Shown here: in pieces, positions 31,607 to 45,625 of the stretch
How the letters are laid out: every line of letters starts with the position of its first letter
Position numbering within the stretch: the stretch's first letter is position 1
Source: Macropodus opercularis
Taxonomy: Eukaryota; Chordata; Actinopteri; Anabantiformes; Osphronemidae
NCBI GenBank assembly: GCA_030770545.1
Contig: CM061098.1
Location: 10,337,001 to 10,401,000 of the forward strand
Length of the DNA: 64,000 nucleotides
Direction: 5' to 3'
Program-made: the position numbers and the translations under genes
Notes under the pieces: model-generated
The model's database searches: none
What the model was told of the DNA's origin: nothing
The model's input: the letters and a program-made list of their open reading frames with translations, nothing else

Positions 31607-34600
31607 TCTAATGTGAGAGGTTTCAGGCTGCGGTCGTCCCTTTGTTTACTGTTGTTTAGTCTCTGGTATTTATAGGCACAGCGCTGCCTGCTTCTGCTAA
31701 TTATACTGTGGACGCCATGGGGATGATTGCAGTAATGACTGCTTGGCTTTCGAAAGCACTGAGAGCGTTTTTCCTCTCTGTTCATTTTGCCACGGGACGC
31801 GATCAGGGTTTTGTTGTGTCTGCGAGTGAGCGCATGCATGTTGCTCCCAACGCCTGCAAATATACACATGTGCCATTTTCACAGTGCAGTATTTAATTTC
31901 TCATCTATGGAATCGCTCGTGCCGGTCTCCACAGCTCACTTAACATGCAGCAACAGACCCCAGGAATCAACCTTAATTATAGTTTCCCAAACTCTGCTGG
32001 CTCCAGGTCAGTTGTTAATCCAGGCGTCTGGTTCAAAAGTTCAGCGTGTTGTTGGTTCAGACGGCGAGGATCCCTGAACGCGTCCTGGCTAAGACCCACC
32101 AACGTAAATGCCAGCGCAACCTGCATCCGTCGTAGGTTTCTCCTCCGTGCACCCACGTGCCAGCGCTCGGCTAATGTTAATGATGCAGCCTTTGCATTTG
32201 AAATGTCATCTGTGTTGATATCAGGTCTTAGCATTCAGCTGATTTAGTTTCACGGTTTCATAGCTGCATCAGCAAAATGCGACAGCAACGTTCAGTTGAC
32301 ACATCTGCAAACGGGGCTGCAGTCGGCCTCCAGCGCCTGCGTGTCTCACGCTCGCATGTAAACAGCAAAGATTTCTGAACCTGTCCAACGCAGAATAATA
32401 ATTTACCAGAGCCTGAAAGATAATTCAGCCCAGATCCAGTCAAACGCACTCACATGTGGAGTGCGGATGTTATCGTCAGAGTCTGGAAGTACAGCTGACA
32501 CGTTTTCAAAATACCGCGTGCTAGGGTCAGCGAGAGACGTCTGGCAGGAGAAAAACAGACTGAACACACGTGTGTCATCTCATCGGACTGTTCACGAACT
32601 CTTGCCCTCAGGCTCACAACACGCTGTTCACAACTTGAAATATTAAAATCTAACACAGGACGTTTATTCTTCATTCGTCATTCTCCATTTATACCCAAAA
32701 GCTTTCGTTTGATTTTTTTTGCAAGGAAAAAGCGTCTGCTAGTCATAATGTCTGCTGGGGAGCTGAGTGGTTTGGCACATATGTGATATGCTCGATAGAG
32801 ATGCTGCCGTGTACGGTTCTTCTCAGGCCACGTGTGGCCTCCCTTCACGGTCGTAAGGGGAGAGGTCATTCGATGTGGAGAGAAGGGCATGAATGAAAGC
32901 ACGCGGGGACAGCGATGCAGCTGCCGTGTGAGTGGCGAGACTCGGCGACCTGTGGCTGGGATCGCCACGGAGACCAACGCCACCCTGACATCCTGACATT
33001 GTCTGGAGTCAGCTTTCAGGCCACCCAACAACCTGTTTGTCTGTCGTGTGCTAGTTACATTCACGGTGCAGCTGTTTGCTGGAGCGGCGACGCAGATGGA
33101 CACTTGGCTGCGTTCGCTCGCCTGGAAACCGAGGTTTGTCTCTCTTAATTTGTCAGATGTTGCTTCAGTTGGTAATGAGCAGCTTGGAATGGATGCGCCT
33201 TGATTTGAACACTTTTTTAGGCTAAGACGTGTCATAAGACTCTTCCGTCGTTATGTGCAAAGCAACAGTTTCCAGAAAGTCGACATTTCTCTCAGTGAAA
33301 CCTGTGCAGCACGGTGTCAGTCAGACCATCGTTGGTAAATGTGGTGCATTTGAACGCCGGGGTGGGAACCCGTCCTCGCTTCCCCGCCGTCTCTTTACCT
33401 CGTTCCTTGGTGAGACCTGAGTGTTTGTTGTCAGACACTAGTCTATTAGTTTGCCTCGGTGTCTGTTCCGTCAGAAATGCCAGCCTCTTCCTCCCTGACG
33501 TCGCTCGGCCTCGCTGCTCCTCGCCGCCGGCGCGAAGCAGAAATGTCAGGGTACGCTGAAGACGGCTCACTCTGTTCCTCTGACCTCCAAAAAGTTGAAA
33601 GAGAGATGCTACCGAGCGCCGAGTCAGAGCGGAGGCTGACGGATGGCTCTAAGCAGTCTAATAGTGTTGCCCTCGTCTATGGAAGGAGAACAAATATCTG
33701 CCAGGCCTGAATGATGTGTCTGGCCTCTGCTTCCATCGTGCACTGTGCCAGCTTCTCTCTGTGGCTTTCCTTGTACTGTAGATGCAAAGATAAAACAAAT
33801 AGCGCAACGGAGAGGGATGGGGAGGCTTAGAGGCAGTGGGAGAAGGAGACGCGACAGACAGCTAAATGCAGTGCGCCAGGGACAGAGGAGGGTTAGTGTG
33901 ACATTGAGAGATCTCAGTCTGTCAGGCTGCTCGTCTTCACACAGCGCACATAGATTCCTTATTCTAATGATCACCCGCGGGCTGGGTTTCTATTTCATTC
34001 AGACCAGTGGAGGCAGATAACGTCTCCCGACCGCCATGACGCTGTCCTGCCACCGGTTTCTGCACACGCACTAAACACATTCCCAGTTGTGTAAACGAGC
34101 GGCCACGTTCTTGCAGCCTGCGCCCAGACCACACGCTTTGATCTATATTTTAGACCGTTGGAGTTCGTGAACAGAATAGATGGAAGTATCCCAAACTTGG
34201 TACTCCTGTCTCGTAAAGCCTGGCAACTTTGTTCATAAATTATTGCACGTCGGGGCAAGCAGAAGCCCTGAGGGCTTCAGAGGCCTCCTATAGCTGAGCA
34301 GAGAGGCTGCTTTACACCTGTAATGTAAATCACGTGCAGGTAGGGGGTGGGAGGGATGGACGCATATGTTCACCATCACATTCTCATATGAAGCAATAGC
34401 TGCAGCCTGACTTTCCCGCCTCATGATTTATTACTGCCGTACGGTGCAAGGTTAAGTTTTAAATCCTTCAGTGACCTCAAGGGGCAATTTTTAAACAAGC
34501 AAGTCGTCAGGCAGCATGAAGTCATACCTGACAACTCTTCTCCTGCTTGGGATTCTGATTGCTGGGAATCACTATCCATCGCTGCTTGAGCTGTGATGCT

Positions 34601-35966
34601 CAAATATTGAAACAGGGCGATGAGGTCGCTGAAGGACGGTATTTAAATTTTCATTTCCACTGAATATGTCTTTATCATCCTCTGTTGACAGAGCGCGAGA
34701 GCAGGCTTAAAGTTTCCTGGTTCTAATAACTGTGGCCCACTGACGCTCGGCTGTTGCTGATTTTCCTTCCATATCAACGGAATCTGACTCTTGCAGCAAC
34801 ATAAGCACTTGGACAACAGCAGGAATTCTCTGTTACGGGACACAAACCAAATGGGATTGTTGTGAAAGTTTTCTTCAGCTCAAAAGCACGTTAGCTTTTT
34901 TCTTACTGGCAAATAAGTCGTCCTGCTTAAAGCCACATGAATAAAGCGCTAAATACGTAGCATCTGTCACTTCAGCGTGTTTATTAGAGCTTTAGTCTTT
35001 CTCCTAATCAAGAGACTGTGTTAGATTAGGAGCTTAAATGTGAATCGCTTCTGCCACGTAAATAACTGAATTTCAGTCAGCCAATATTAGTTTGAATACA
35101 TTCATATGCATATTGTGATATTTTTCTTTCTTTCTAGAGACATTTGTACTTTACGAAGCCCAGTAAACAAAGACATGGTGTGTATGGAAATGACCTTTGA
35201 CCCTTGGAGGTTTTCTTCCTGAGTTCAGCCACGTTGAGGCCGACCACACAGCTTTAAATTCAGTCAAGCTCACAAGTCTTCAAAGTGTTTGACTCTCAGT
35301 GTCATCAAGATATGTTCAGTAGCGTCAGATGTGACTGGAGCGGATATTGGTTCCTTTACATTTCTGTGGGGGAGATAATGAAAGAAATGTCTCTGACTTG
35401 CGGCCTCCTTTCCTCCCTCACCCCTGCTGTGGGTGTTTGTTCATCGTGGGAGAAACAATCAGCGATTCTGGAAGCTTCTTCAGGTCCCATTAAAAAGTCA
35501 TGAATCAATTTGAGCTTGCTCAAAATTTCAAACAGAGGTTTCATTAAAAATTCACCGGGGCCTCTCTCTCTGTCACTTGTACATACACCATTGGTCTTGC
35601 TGTGGCTGATGAGGTCTGCCCCAGTGTGAGCCCAGTGCTTATGTGCTTGATCTTTAACTTTGGTGTCAAGGGCAAAGTCATAAGGGGCTGTTAACTGTTT
35701 GCAAAGTGACACTTTTCAAAGCGCATGTATCCACTGAACAGCTGTATGTCTTTGTGTTCATTTAGACTTGACATTTGAATGTTTATGTTTGCAGCCTTTC
35801 GAGCCTGAAACGTGCGTTTGCCTTTAAAAATCCCTCTCTGCTCCGATTTCTAATGGGAACAGGCAGGTGTTAAAAAATGAAGTGAGCTCTGCAAGGTTCA
35901 AGCACTTCTTTACCTGCAAACTCTCTCATCCTCTCCCTCGCACGCGCAACCTCCCTGCTTTGCCTC

Positions 35967-36012
35967 GTTTCCATGGCAACCGGTGGTGAAGGAACAGAGG
36001 ATTCAAGGCCAG
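35967..36012 (+). promoter_or_regulatory. X-box followed by a possible tiny first exon
   Basis: GTTTCCATGGCAAC (35967-35980) matches the RFX X-box well. The ATG inside it opens a short frame (MATGGEGTEDSRP) that meets a consensus splice donor, CCAG|GTATGT, after 36012. A polypyrimidine-rich stretch precedes it. Whether this is a transcribed first exon of an unknown RNA is speculative. Confidence 0.25.
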
Positions 36013-38775
36013 GTATGTTTGCAAATGAGAGTTGCTCGCATCACATGTCCACCGAGCCGCTCCCATCATCCTCCAGCACAAACTGTGGCTCCCTGACACC
36101 AGCACAGGGCCGCGTCACCATGTGCTTTTTATTAGGGACACGTTTGATGATGGCACTGCTATTTAATGCTATTTATGCTTTACGTCTGTTGTAACTTTGG
36201 TACATCTGCACACCATGTTGTCTCTCTGTGTGCGTGTGTGTGTGTGCACCACGTGTTTGGATGCCTCACATTCAAAAACAGACAAACACAGACATACTCC
36301 AATATGCTCCTTGATTAAGAGACCAGATTGTCCCGACTTCACTCTCACCACAAAGTACGAACAACAGTACGAACAGTCTTTAAAACAACAAGTCCAACAT
36401 GAACGATGCTTTCAGCTCTTGAAAAATCACACGTCGGCAGCAGAAGAATTGAAAAGGGTACATCGGGACACATTTTCCCACACAGTGTGCCTTCGTTGGT
36501 TTATCGGCGGGTAAACGCGAACGCGGCATCTCACTTTTAGTGTTTTGTTACTTTGCTGTCTTGATCTTGTGAAGCACAGGGACGATCGCATCCCTTGAGT
36601 TTGGTGGCTTACATTCAAAATCCCATTAGAAGTGGTTACCGCATCAAAAGACAAATCACTGGTCAGCGAAGGCACGTGGGGTCGTTTTCAGAGACAGCCT
36701 CTACTTGCACGGCAGCAGTTGAAGTGATAATAACACGAACGGCCCTGCTGTCACTGTGAATGCTCGTCCATTAGTAGTGATGATGTGTGAGTACTTAAAT
36801 ATTGCTCAATGAAAAACCCACAGAAAATAATCATCAGTCTCTGTGGTTGCCCTTAGCTATGCAGAGCTTCAGAGCATCGTTTTGATTTTATGACTGTTGC
36901 TGTTTGCTCTCATCAACCCTGTTTCCACAAGGCGCCGTGTTTAGCCAAGATAAAGCATCTGTAGCTGCACGGCTACGCGTCAGAGCTAATGACTCGCTAC
37001 TGGACGTAGTCAAGCCTTTAACAAGACAGTTTGCTTTCAGGACCTGCTGGAACGATCAAAGCGAAGCTATAGAGTGGATTTAGTTTTTTGTTTACTATGC
37101 GTTGCATATGTTAAAATTATATCAGTGTTTTGTATTAGGATTTGATGACACATAAAGCTAAATGTCAACATGTCTGCTGTTCTGTAGTTGGAGGACGTGG
37201 CGTCAGTAACTCGCATCCGCCTCCTATAGCTCTCGTACCACATGTCGGCTTACGCTGTTGTGCATTTCCTGCATCCTCGTGGAAGCATTGCATCCATAAA
37301 CACACTCACGCGTTTCGTTTACCTGTATTTACAAGTCTGCGTTTCAGCATCTGCTCACATGTCGGCACACTTCACACATATTATTAATTCTGTCATAATT
37401 AAAAGTTGTGATGCTCGTTATTGTATGTGTTTTAAAACGTGTGTTGGTGAGGTCCCATCACTCCTCCTCTGTCGGTGGAAGTTGTGGTGTTAAGTGGTTT
37501 GATGTTGTCTGGGTGATGGGCTGATTAGTGGCGGAGCAGCGTTCTCACAACCTCCACTCACATCTGCATGGCAACCAACTTGTTTGTCTCCTCCCGTGTC
37601 TTGTCTCTTCCTCGCTTGCCTTTAACTCGGAATCACCGCAAACAACGACACAAGCGCTGTTATGGATGTACAGCATTTACATTTGGACAATTACTTTACA
37701 TGTTGTTGCGATTCCCACCTGTAAGAGGTTGTGCACATTGTTGTTTATGACTTTTAGTTGCACTGCCTCGTTTAGAGTCTGAAAGTGCACATGAGCTCTT
37801 CAGTACCGCATTCACACCCTCCTGCTTAAGACTGAGCAGCAGCTATACTAACGAAACATAAACAAGCAAAATGAAAACCAAGCTCTGATGGGTATGTTTG
37901 GTAAATAGGCCGCCTTTCACTAAAATGTCTGAATTATTATCTTCACATGGCTTTATTATGTCAATACTACATAAAAAAATTGTTATACTGCCTCCAAGTG
38001 GCAGCAATTCTACACACATTTCACTGTGGACTTTCTATCGCCCAGCACATCCATCTGAATTTAAGACGACTAAAAATAATTCACAACTGGTACAGTTTAA
38101 GCTCTGAGTGAGGACTGAAAAAGGATGTTTAGCGTATTTCAGTAAAATTGTTGACTGAAGGGGAGACAGATATGTGCAGTGGCAGAGTAGAGCCTCAGCA
38201 TTTTGGGTTTTCTTGTTTGCGACTGCGTCTGTCTGCCTAAATCAAGAGGCAGACAGGGAGAGTAGACCTGGTCTGCATTCTTTCTCCATCATACTCACAC
38301 GCTCTGTGTTTTGCTTTTAATTGGATGTTCCTCTCTCTCTCTCTCTTGCTCTGCATTCCTTTGTTTACATCTTAATTCTTTCCCTTTTCTATCCGTCCGT
38401 CTCGGCCTCTGTTTTTCTTCTTGTTTATGTCTCTCATCCAGCTATTTCTGTCGTGTCCGTCTGAGCTTCTCACTCCTTCTTCCCGCTTGTTCCTCCTCTG
38501 TTTGTGTCAGATCTTGGCATGGGTGGCATGTTTCCATATGGAAGTGTTCAAGAGATGATATAGGATATATGTGACCCCAGCTCGCTGGCTGGGGACTCTG
38601 TGGAGATCACACCGTGTCATTAGTGGTGGTGAGAATGCCAGCACTGCAGAGCAAGGGAGGAGAGGGAAGGGTGAGGAAAGATATAATTAGGTTAAGGAAG
38701 GGGGAAAGGGTGAAAAGGGAGGAAAAGAACAAGAGATGGTGCTCAGTACATTGAGTCCTCTGTGGAGCTCAGCCG

Positions 38776-38814
<39 letters not shown>

Positions 38815-40257
38815 GGCTAGTTAGGTCTCCATGATGATGCAGGCTGAACTTGGCAGGAAGACCAGGCACACGTTCATGCTCCAGTGTGCTTTCAGCGCTT
38901 GCTTTGAACCTGAGGCGACTGGGACCAACTTTAGCAAATTGATTTTGTCGGAACCTTTGTGTAACAAGATCGGTCACGATTCATTCACTCGCTGCTCTGA
39001 AGACAGCGAGCGCTTCATTTAATACGTTACTTTCATAACACGTACCCGCTTGTTGCACAGTGGCCCCAGTGTTTCGGAAAAGACGTGCGCTGATGTCATA
39101 CGGCTCACACAGACCTCAGAATGAAAAGCCTCCATGCTTTTCTACGTATTACTTCACACTGTACAGATCTGCTTGGGTCGTTGCTGTCATAGCGTGGCCT
39201 CACCACAGTTATTTTGGTTTGGCTTGTGAAAGTCAGCAGAGCTCGTATAAAACCTTTTTAACGCGTTTTCTGTACATTGGTGGTGAGCGAAGAGCCACAC
39301 GAGCTTTGGCTAAAAAAGACTTTGGCTGGATTTACATTGTTAAGGGCCAACGCTCTCTGCACCTCATTCTAAACTCTAAAGCTTTTATTTGATCATAAAT
39401 ATCAAGGCAAGCAAGGAAAGTAAGAGCGAATCATCCCTGTGAGGTATGTGATCTTTTAAATACAAACCAGGCTATTCAAGCAGCTTCAGGAATTCAGAGC
39501 TCTGAGAAATAACTGTCAGAAATATTAGGCCTGTCAAGAAATAAAGGCACCGCAGGTGGCTGCAAAGTAACGAAAACACAACTTACTCCAGCCGAGTTCG
39601 AGTCATTTCCTTTAAAGCTCGCGGGAAGAATATGAAATTCCAGGACAAGTTAACGAGTGTTTACAGCAGGTCCGGTCTTGGTCAGGTCACACAAAGGATG
39701 TATCGCAGCCTTTGTGCTGGAAACAGCTGCACACTGATGCTGGAATTCATAATTTCTCATTAATTTCTCCGCTAACTTCTGTTGGTTGTGTGTCCGGAAA
39801 TTACACAGCTTACACACGGTGCTGGACATGTGCACGACAAGACATTCAACACGACAGGCACCATAGGCTTCCTCTCCATCTGGATACTGGTAAGGATCAG
39901 ATGATGTTCACGAGACACAAAGGCAACAAATAACATCAAGTTCAACTAGGAATTCACAACCTGCTCCCATGAGTCAGTTACAAAAGAGGAATTAGCTTTT
40001 CATTTTGTGAGACACAGTCTTTATTAATAGTGCAGGAACAAAAAAGTGCAAATAGAAGTAAAGAAGAAAGGAGAAATGTAATTAGAAAGACAACAGCCTG
40101 TGGGGTGAGACGAAAAGCTGAATAATTTAAACGCAAGTAAGGAACGCGTTAAAGTAAAGACTGCAGTTAACTAGTTGTGCATGTAAAATAGCATCGGCTG
40201 AACAAGCGCCTGACAGAAAGAGGGTCAGAGGGAGCGAGGTAAGACAGGAGCAGAGGA
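36013..40257. other. Intergenic DNA, middle part
   Basis: No gene is recognised. Named elements are a candidate CTCF site at 37991-38005 (13 of 15 positions), a pyrimidine-rich CT/TC run near 38330-38345 and the (TG)17 microsatellite at 38777-38810. Confidence 0.6.
38777..38810. repeat. (TG)17 microsatellite
   Basis: This is an uninterrupted 34-base TG run in intergenic DNA, the longest dinucleotide TG repeat in the window. Confidence 0.97.
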
Positions 40258-40458
40258 AACATGGCGGCTGGGAGGAGCAGAGCGTGTTTGCTCAGGCATT
40301 GATTCCGGGCCCCTCGAGGCTGCGTCTTCCATTTACCAATTTGTGTCTTTCCTTCCCTCATCCCCCGCCTCCGCCCGCCTTCCCTCTCTCTGGCGGATCA
40401 TTCGTAGGGAACAAACAGCACCGCTCGGGAACACCGGACCACTGGTTGCCGAGCAACC
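40258..40458 (+). promoter_or_regulatory. Promoter-like patch: YY1 site, GC boxes, X-box
   Basis: Within 200 bases lie a perfect YY1-type word AACATGGCGGC (40258-40268), GC-box-like CCTCCGCCCGCC near 40368-40379, and a perfect symmetric X-box GGTTGCCGAGCAACC (40444-40458) whose half-sites GTTGCC and AGCAAC fit the RFX consensus with a one-base spacer. Such a set is typical of CpG-rich promoters, but no gene is recognised on either side. A pseudo-promoter, an unannotated non-coding RNA or an enhancer are all possible. Confidence 0.3.
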
Positions 40459-43400
40459 ACACACCGACTTGATGGAGTGGACTTCAGAGCCCTCTGTGAG
40501 AAGGGTATCAGGGTGTAGCGCTTAGACCTGAGTCCTGATAAACCCAACAACGCACAGACGCAAGCTGTCGTCCGCTTATGTGATTCACACACGTGGACGC
40601 ATGCTGGAAATGTGCGACACTGGTAAAAAGTTGCTACTGCAAACAGACGACAGAAGAAGGCAGCGTGGTGGCGAAACTCACATTGCAGGTCGTGTCCTGT
40701 ATTTTACGCGTCAGCCACAGACGTTAAACTCCTCTTTCAGCGCCCTCTCTGTATTTTCTATGAGGTTTACAAGGAGAGCTTCCTCTCTCATGATGGCTAA
40801 AGATGAGTGTGGCTTTTGATAATAACAGAGGGCGTTATTAATTAGAGGGCGAAACTGTCTCGCTGCTCCCCTCTTTAATTCGCCCCAGATGTGAAGACAG
40901 AGCGGGGGTGCCCACATCTGTAGGGTGGGTGTCGTGTAGCGGCTTAGACCTGTGATACTGCACCCGTGGAAGCAGAGAGTCCACCTTCAAGTCCTGTAAG
41001 CTGCAAAGCAGGGCCTCCGTGGATCAGACCTTATTTTTATTGCTGTTCTAAAATACTTCTGCTGGGAAACAAGGGAGCTGAAGTAGGTCTTCATGTGTAA
41101 GCTAATGCACTTGTTACTAGCCAGAGGATATGCTCCACGTACAAAGAGACGGATGAGGAATTTTGGCAAGTCCAAGCCCAGGATCGGGAACAGTGATTAA
41201 AGGAATGTGAGGCTGTGTGTCACTCAGCGAGGTATGCGGTGAGATCTGACGTCTGCTGTAAGGAGGCAGAAAAAGGTCTCGGCCCAGCGGAGACGCTCGA
41301 CTGCACACAGCTGGCAGCAGAACTGGTCCACATGAAAACCGCTGTACACCAATAATAACTATTCAAATCTTTTCTACAGTTTCTACAGCATTTTTTTGTG
41401 TGATTTCTGATTATTTCATTTCTCACACACTTGATGATCCCTCATTGTTTTAATGCATATGTTTGATAAGATATTTTTGATCAAATTCCGAGTCAGAAAG
41501 CGAAAAGGATCACACATGTCGTCCAGCTGGAACCGCGGAGCAGCTCCACCTCACTTTAGTCTTTGAATTCTCCACAGAGAGACGCGTGTAGAGGTCGAGT
41601 CCTGTGACTCTTTGTATGCATACATACGTACAAGTGAGGCTGAGGTTTTACCTTTTCCGCTGTGATTAGTGTGGCTCCCGCTAATTCCTGCCATCATCCT
41701 CTTTGTAGACTTCATCTATGTGTTACATGTGATTGGTTTTCAGAGCAGTTCCATAGGCCATGCAAGTAAATTACAAAGCTTAAAATAAAAAACATAAGCG
41801 AACCTACCTTTTTGTAGATAACATTTTATTAATGGATGAGCATTTTGTTGCTTTTAAATACGTAAAACACTGTGTGGACGTCCTCATTAACGTTTAACAA
41901 CTTCGCCGCGGCTGCAGTGAGATGAAAAGACAAATAGAAAGTAAAAGTCACTTACTGTACAGATGTGCTCCATTGTCATTTATACTCAGAGGACAGCATA
42001 AGCGCCTTCAGGGCCACGGTGGGTTTGAATCTGAACCGTGTCATCCAGTCCCTCTGTACGTCCATCCATCATCATCCAAAGCTCAGGGGCACAACCAGTC
42101 AAGGACACCGACAGCGCACTAAAAGCCAACCTCACCTGATCGAAGGCTCTGCTAATGGAATGACTATGACTGGAGCAAATAATGTTAGAACAAGCGCAAC
42201 AGGCAAAGACGAGTTCCTCCCTCCTGGCGGCGTTTCCAGAGCGGGACATATCGGACTCAAATCTCAGGGAGGCCTCCCAGAGAGCAATATCTACAGATTG
42301 CTCCTGACACCCTCCATTACAGGGTTATGTGGTTGTCAACAGTGGTTTGAAAAAAAGGGGTCAACGTGTGAATGGAGGTGCTATGAGAAGGTGCTAAAAA
42401 ACAGAGACTGTTTCACACAAAACACGAAGGTGAGAGACTCGCCATTTACCACCAGCTCGGCTCTCGCTTCCTCTCCTCTCCAGCTGCTGCTGAAAGCGCT
42501 CCAGCACGTGACACGCGGTTCTAAATCCACACGCTGTTATTGTCTGGTGACAGAGATGAAACTAATCACGAGTATGATGTGCCGCTTATTGCACTTTTGG
42601 CTCGGCACAGATTGGATCCACCGCGCTGCCGGGTTGCCAGCAGCAGAGCGGCCGTTTCGGTGGGGCCCGTTTCACCATGGTGATCCCGTTCGCTTGCTGA
42701 AGCGCCTGAAGGGCAGCAGAGAGGAACGGGGTCAAGAGAAATTGGAAATGTGATCCCCCTCCAAAGACAGAGAAATGACATTCCAATAATCCAGAGACCT
42801 CGCATGCACCTTCCTCACAGAACAGCCCGAGGCCACAGAGCACAACTTGTGTTTGCATTGCGTTTATAGTGTACATGTACTTTGACGTGTGTTAGCATAT
42901 GCATCTGAATATTTATGTGACGCGTGTGTTGGCTGTTAATCACTATTCCAACATCAGAGCTGAGCAACAAGTGCTCACACATTCAAATGCACAGATTTAG
43001 AAAATGGTCCTTTTCCTTTCACTGTGACTTCAACACAAGCGACACAGTAAGATGGATAAACAGCAGGAGGTAAAGCAAGTAACCAATCAAGAGCCAGACA
43101 GCGTTTTGTGGATGAAGACTGTAATGAGCAATGAAACCTTTCTGTCGTGTCCTCGTCTGCCGCTCGAGACGCGCCGGCGGTGTTTATGCTGCGACAGCTG
43201 GACGCATTCAGAAATGAACTTTGCCTCAGAAGCTTGTGAAAACATTGTTGTCGGTGTCGCTACATTGTTAGTGCAGCGATCAAACGCTCACCGTGGCGTT
43301 AATCCAGTGTGAAGGAAAGTCTGTGTGTGAAACAGAGAGCGAGCGGGGATGAAATAACAGCTGTGATGTTTTTATGTAAGTGACACACATCTATATCCCA

Positions 43401-45601
43401 GCACTATTTTACCATCCTCCATGTGTGTTGACTCAAGCTCGTCCAGCTGGGTGAGGACCCCGGTAGATTCTGGGAAGTTATACGTCCGTGTAGGCGTCCT
43501 TTTTATGCTTAGGGGAGGATTTTATTAATATGTGAGCCCGTGTGTGCTTGTGTGTGTGGATTCCCCATCACCTCAGTAGCTGCATCCTTCCAAGAGAAGA
43601 ATCCATTAGACAGACATCGTTGTTCAACGCGTCTTAGCCACCAACAGAAATAATAAAGTGTAATTCAAACGTCTCCTGCTTCAGGATTTTCTCAGTGCTG
43701 ACTTAACATTGCATAATCTTAGCATTTCTCTGTTGGGATGTAATCATTCTTCCCAGACTGGGTCAGGTTTCTGGCTGTCAGCCGCTGTCTGTGGATCCTT
43801 CCAAATTTCCAGTGTGGTAAAGCCAGAAAGAGTTTTTCTGTGCTGCTTGAGTCAAACTGTATTTTATGACTTCTTTAAATGCTACTACTTTGTTCTCAAA
43901 TCTCGTTCGGATGTGTTTTGAATAATCAGTAACGTCTTTGAGTGGTTTGCTCCACGGTGTAGATGACAGTGCTGATCTGATGTCAGTGACCCTTAGCTAG
44001 TAGCAGAACAGATGTTCTTACTGACAACGTCTGTAGTTGTTTCAAGTTAAGCTAGTGCGTTAGTTCATGTGATGGGACGTCCTGTTTGATGAGATCCACT
44101 GTGCATGAACTAAGCTCCAGTGCATAAACCCGGTCCATCGTGGATCATTTACTCTAAATCATCATGGGGGTGTGGAGGGGAGGGAGGATTTCCCCAGACA
44201 AGGACAGCAAGCCCACAGAACACAAACTGCAGGCAGGGTAAGTGGTTTCTGCTGTTTGTTTACATTTCTCGGTCGATAAGCGTTGCATAACTTTCAGTCT
44301 GGAACTTAGCTCACCTCCTGTCCCTTTTCTCTCTCCTCTCTGCGGCTGCCTCGTCTGTGAGGAAACCAGCCGGTCACACTGTCCCTCCTTCACGCAGCCC
44401 TAATTGACAACTCAGGCGACTTGTGCTTCACACCGGTGTCTAATTAACACCAGCGACCGAATGCGAGAGGATTGAGTTTAAATGTTAAGGTTCACACGTG
44501 GACACAGTGTGTCAGCAGGTGATGTCTTTCCTTCACGCTTCACCTTATCTAGTGTATTTCAGCTCAACACAGCTCTGGCCCATCCAGGTGTGGACTCTAT
44601 GAATTAGGCTTGTTCTTCCACAACACCTCACGGATGCTCGGTCCGGTTCAACCAGATGTGTCCTAATGGCAGGAAATCCCATGCAGTTGGAAAGATGTGT
44701 GTGATCTGGAAGATGAACAAAGCTGGAAAGAGAGAGAAAAGAGAAAATGTCTGTGGCGGAAGGTTTTTGTCCTAGACCTTAATCCAGATGTGTGGAGTGA
44801 CCCTGAGAGAACGTCCAGGTGTGGCCTCGTCTTTCCATTACTGTTCGAGGAGCCTGTATGTGAATGACGATCAAACTATAACTACAGGTGTTGATTTGCT
44901 TGATTTCAAAGAGGTTCAGTGACCGGAAGTGACTCTATGCTCAGGAATCTCCACCATCCGAATTGAATTCCAGACCTTGACATGTGTGTTTTTATTCATT
45001 GGCAACATTAGAAGAGACTAAGAGAAAAACATTAATCTCGACTGAATGAATGAGTTTAATTTATCTCGGTTTTGAGTAACTAAACAGTGGTCCCTTGTTG
45101 CCTTCTTTAAGAAATGCTTTCAGAGGCCATTTTCACGTTATTATAGTTTTTGGTGTTGTTCATTGAGTCTGTGTTCTCGTCGTTTCACTGGGCCAGCTGC
45201 TCCTCTGCTGGGACATTTTGAGCTGTTTTCACCTTTAAGAAGATGCCAGACATAGTGAGCTCGGTAAATACTGAGGGTGTGCAGCCGAATACATTACTGG
45301 ACAGCCAACACAGACAGGCAGCGATGGCTGGGCTTTCATTTGCTGTGTGTGTGTGTGTGTGAAAGCCTGCAGAGAGAAAAAGGAAATACAGACCGAGGCA
45401 GAGAGAGGGATGTGTACATAACATGTACTGTACGAGTCCGGCTAACGCAGCCTTGATGCGTATAATGATCTGTAAAGATGTTCTTTGTGTAGCCCTGAGA
45501 GTTAGAAGAAGTCGCCTCCTTGATGGAATGTAAGGAGTTTGAATTGATGTCAGACTCTGGAATTATTCAACCGAAATCCCGTCACAATATGAAATATAGG
45601 C

Positions 45602-45625
45602 GTGTGTGTGTGTGTGTGTGTGTGT
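45602..45625. repeat. (GT)12 microsatellite
   Basis: This is an uninterrupted 24-base GT run in intergenic DNA. Confidence 0.95.

Larger units (their letters stand above)
26881..35966. other. Intergenic DNA, left part
   Basis: No gene is recognised. Open frames up to 164 and 185 codons (28070-28564 and 32678-33235, minus strand) have no family features and overlap other frames. What can be named is the palindrome at 27509-27526, two RUNX-like TGTGGTCTT words at 29779-29787 and 29798-29806, a candidate CTCF site at 29919-29933, a (GCT)7 run and the hairpin at 31579-31606. GC content rises around 33.3-34.0 kb, which by itself produces several overlapping frames. Confidence 0.6.

Noticed and set aside
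33459..33710. 83-codon hydrophilic plus-strand frame that looks protein-like
   Set aside because: GC-rich DNA here opens frames on both strands, no known family is recognised, and no flanking exons fit.
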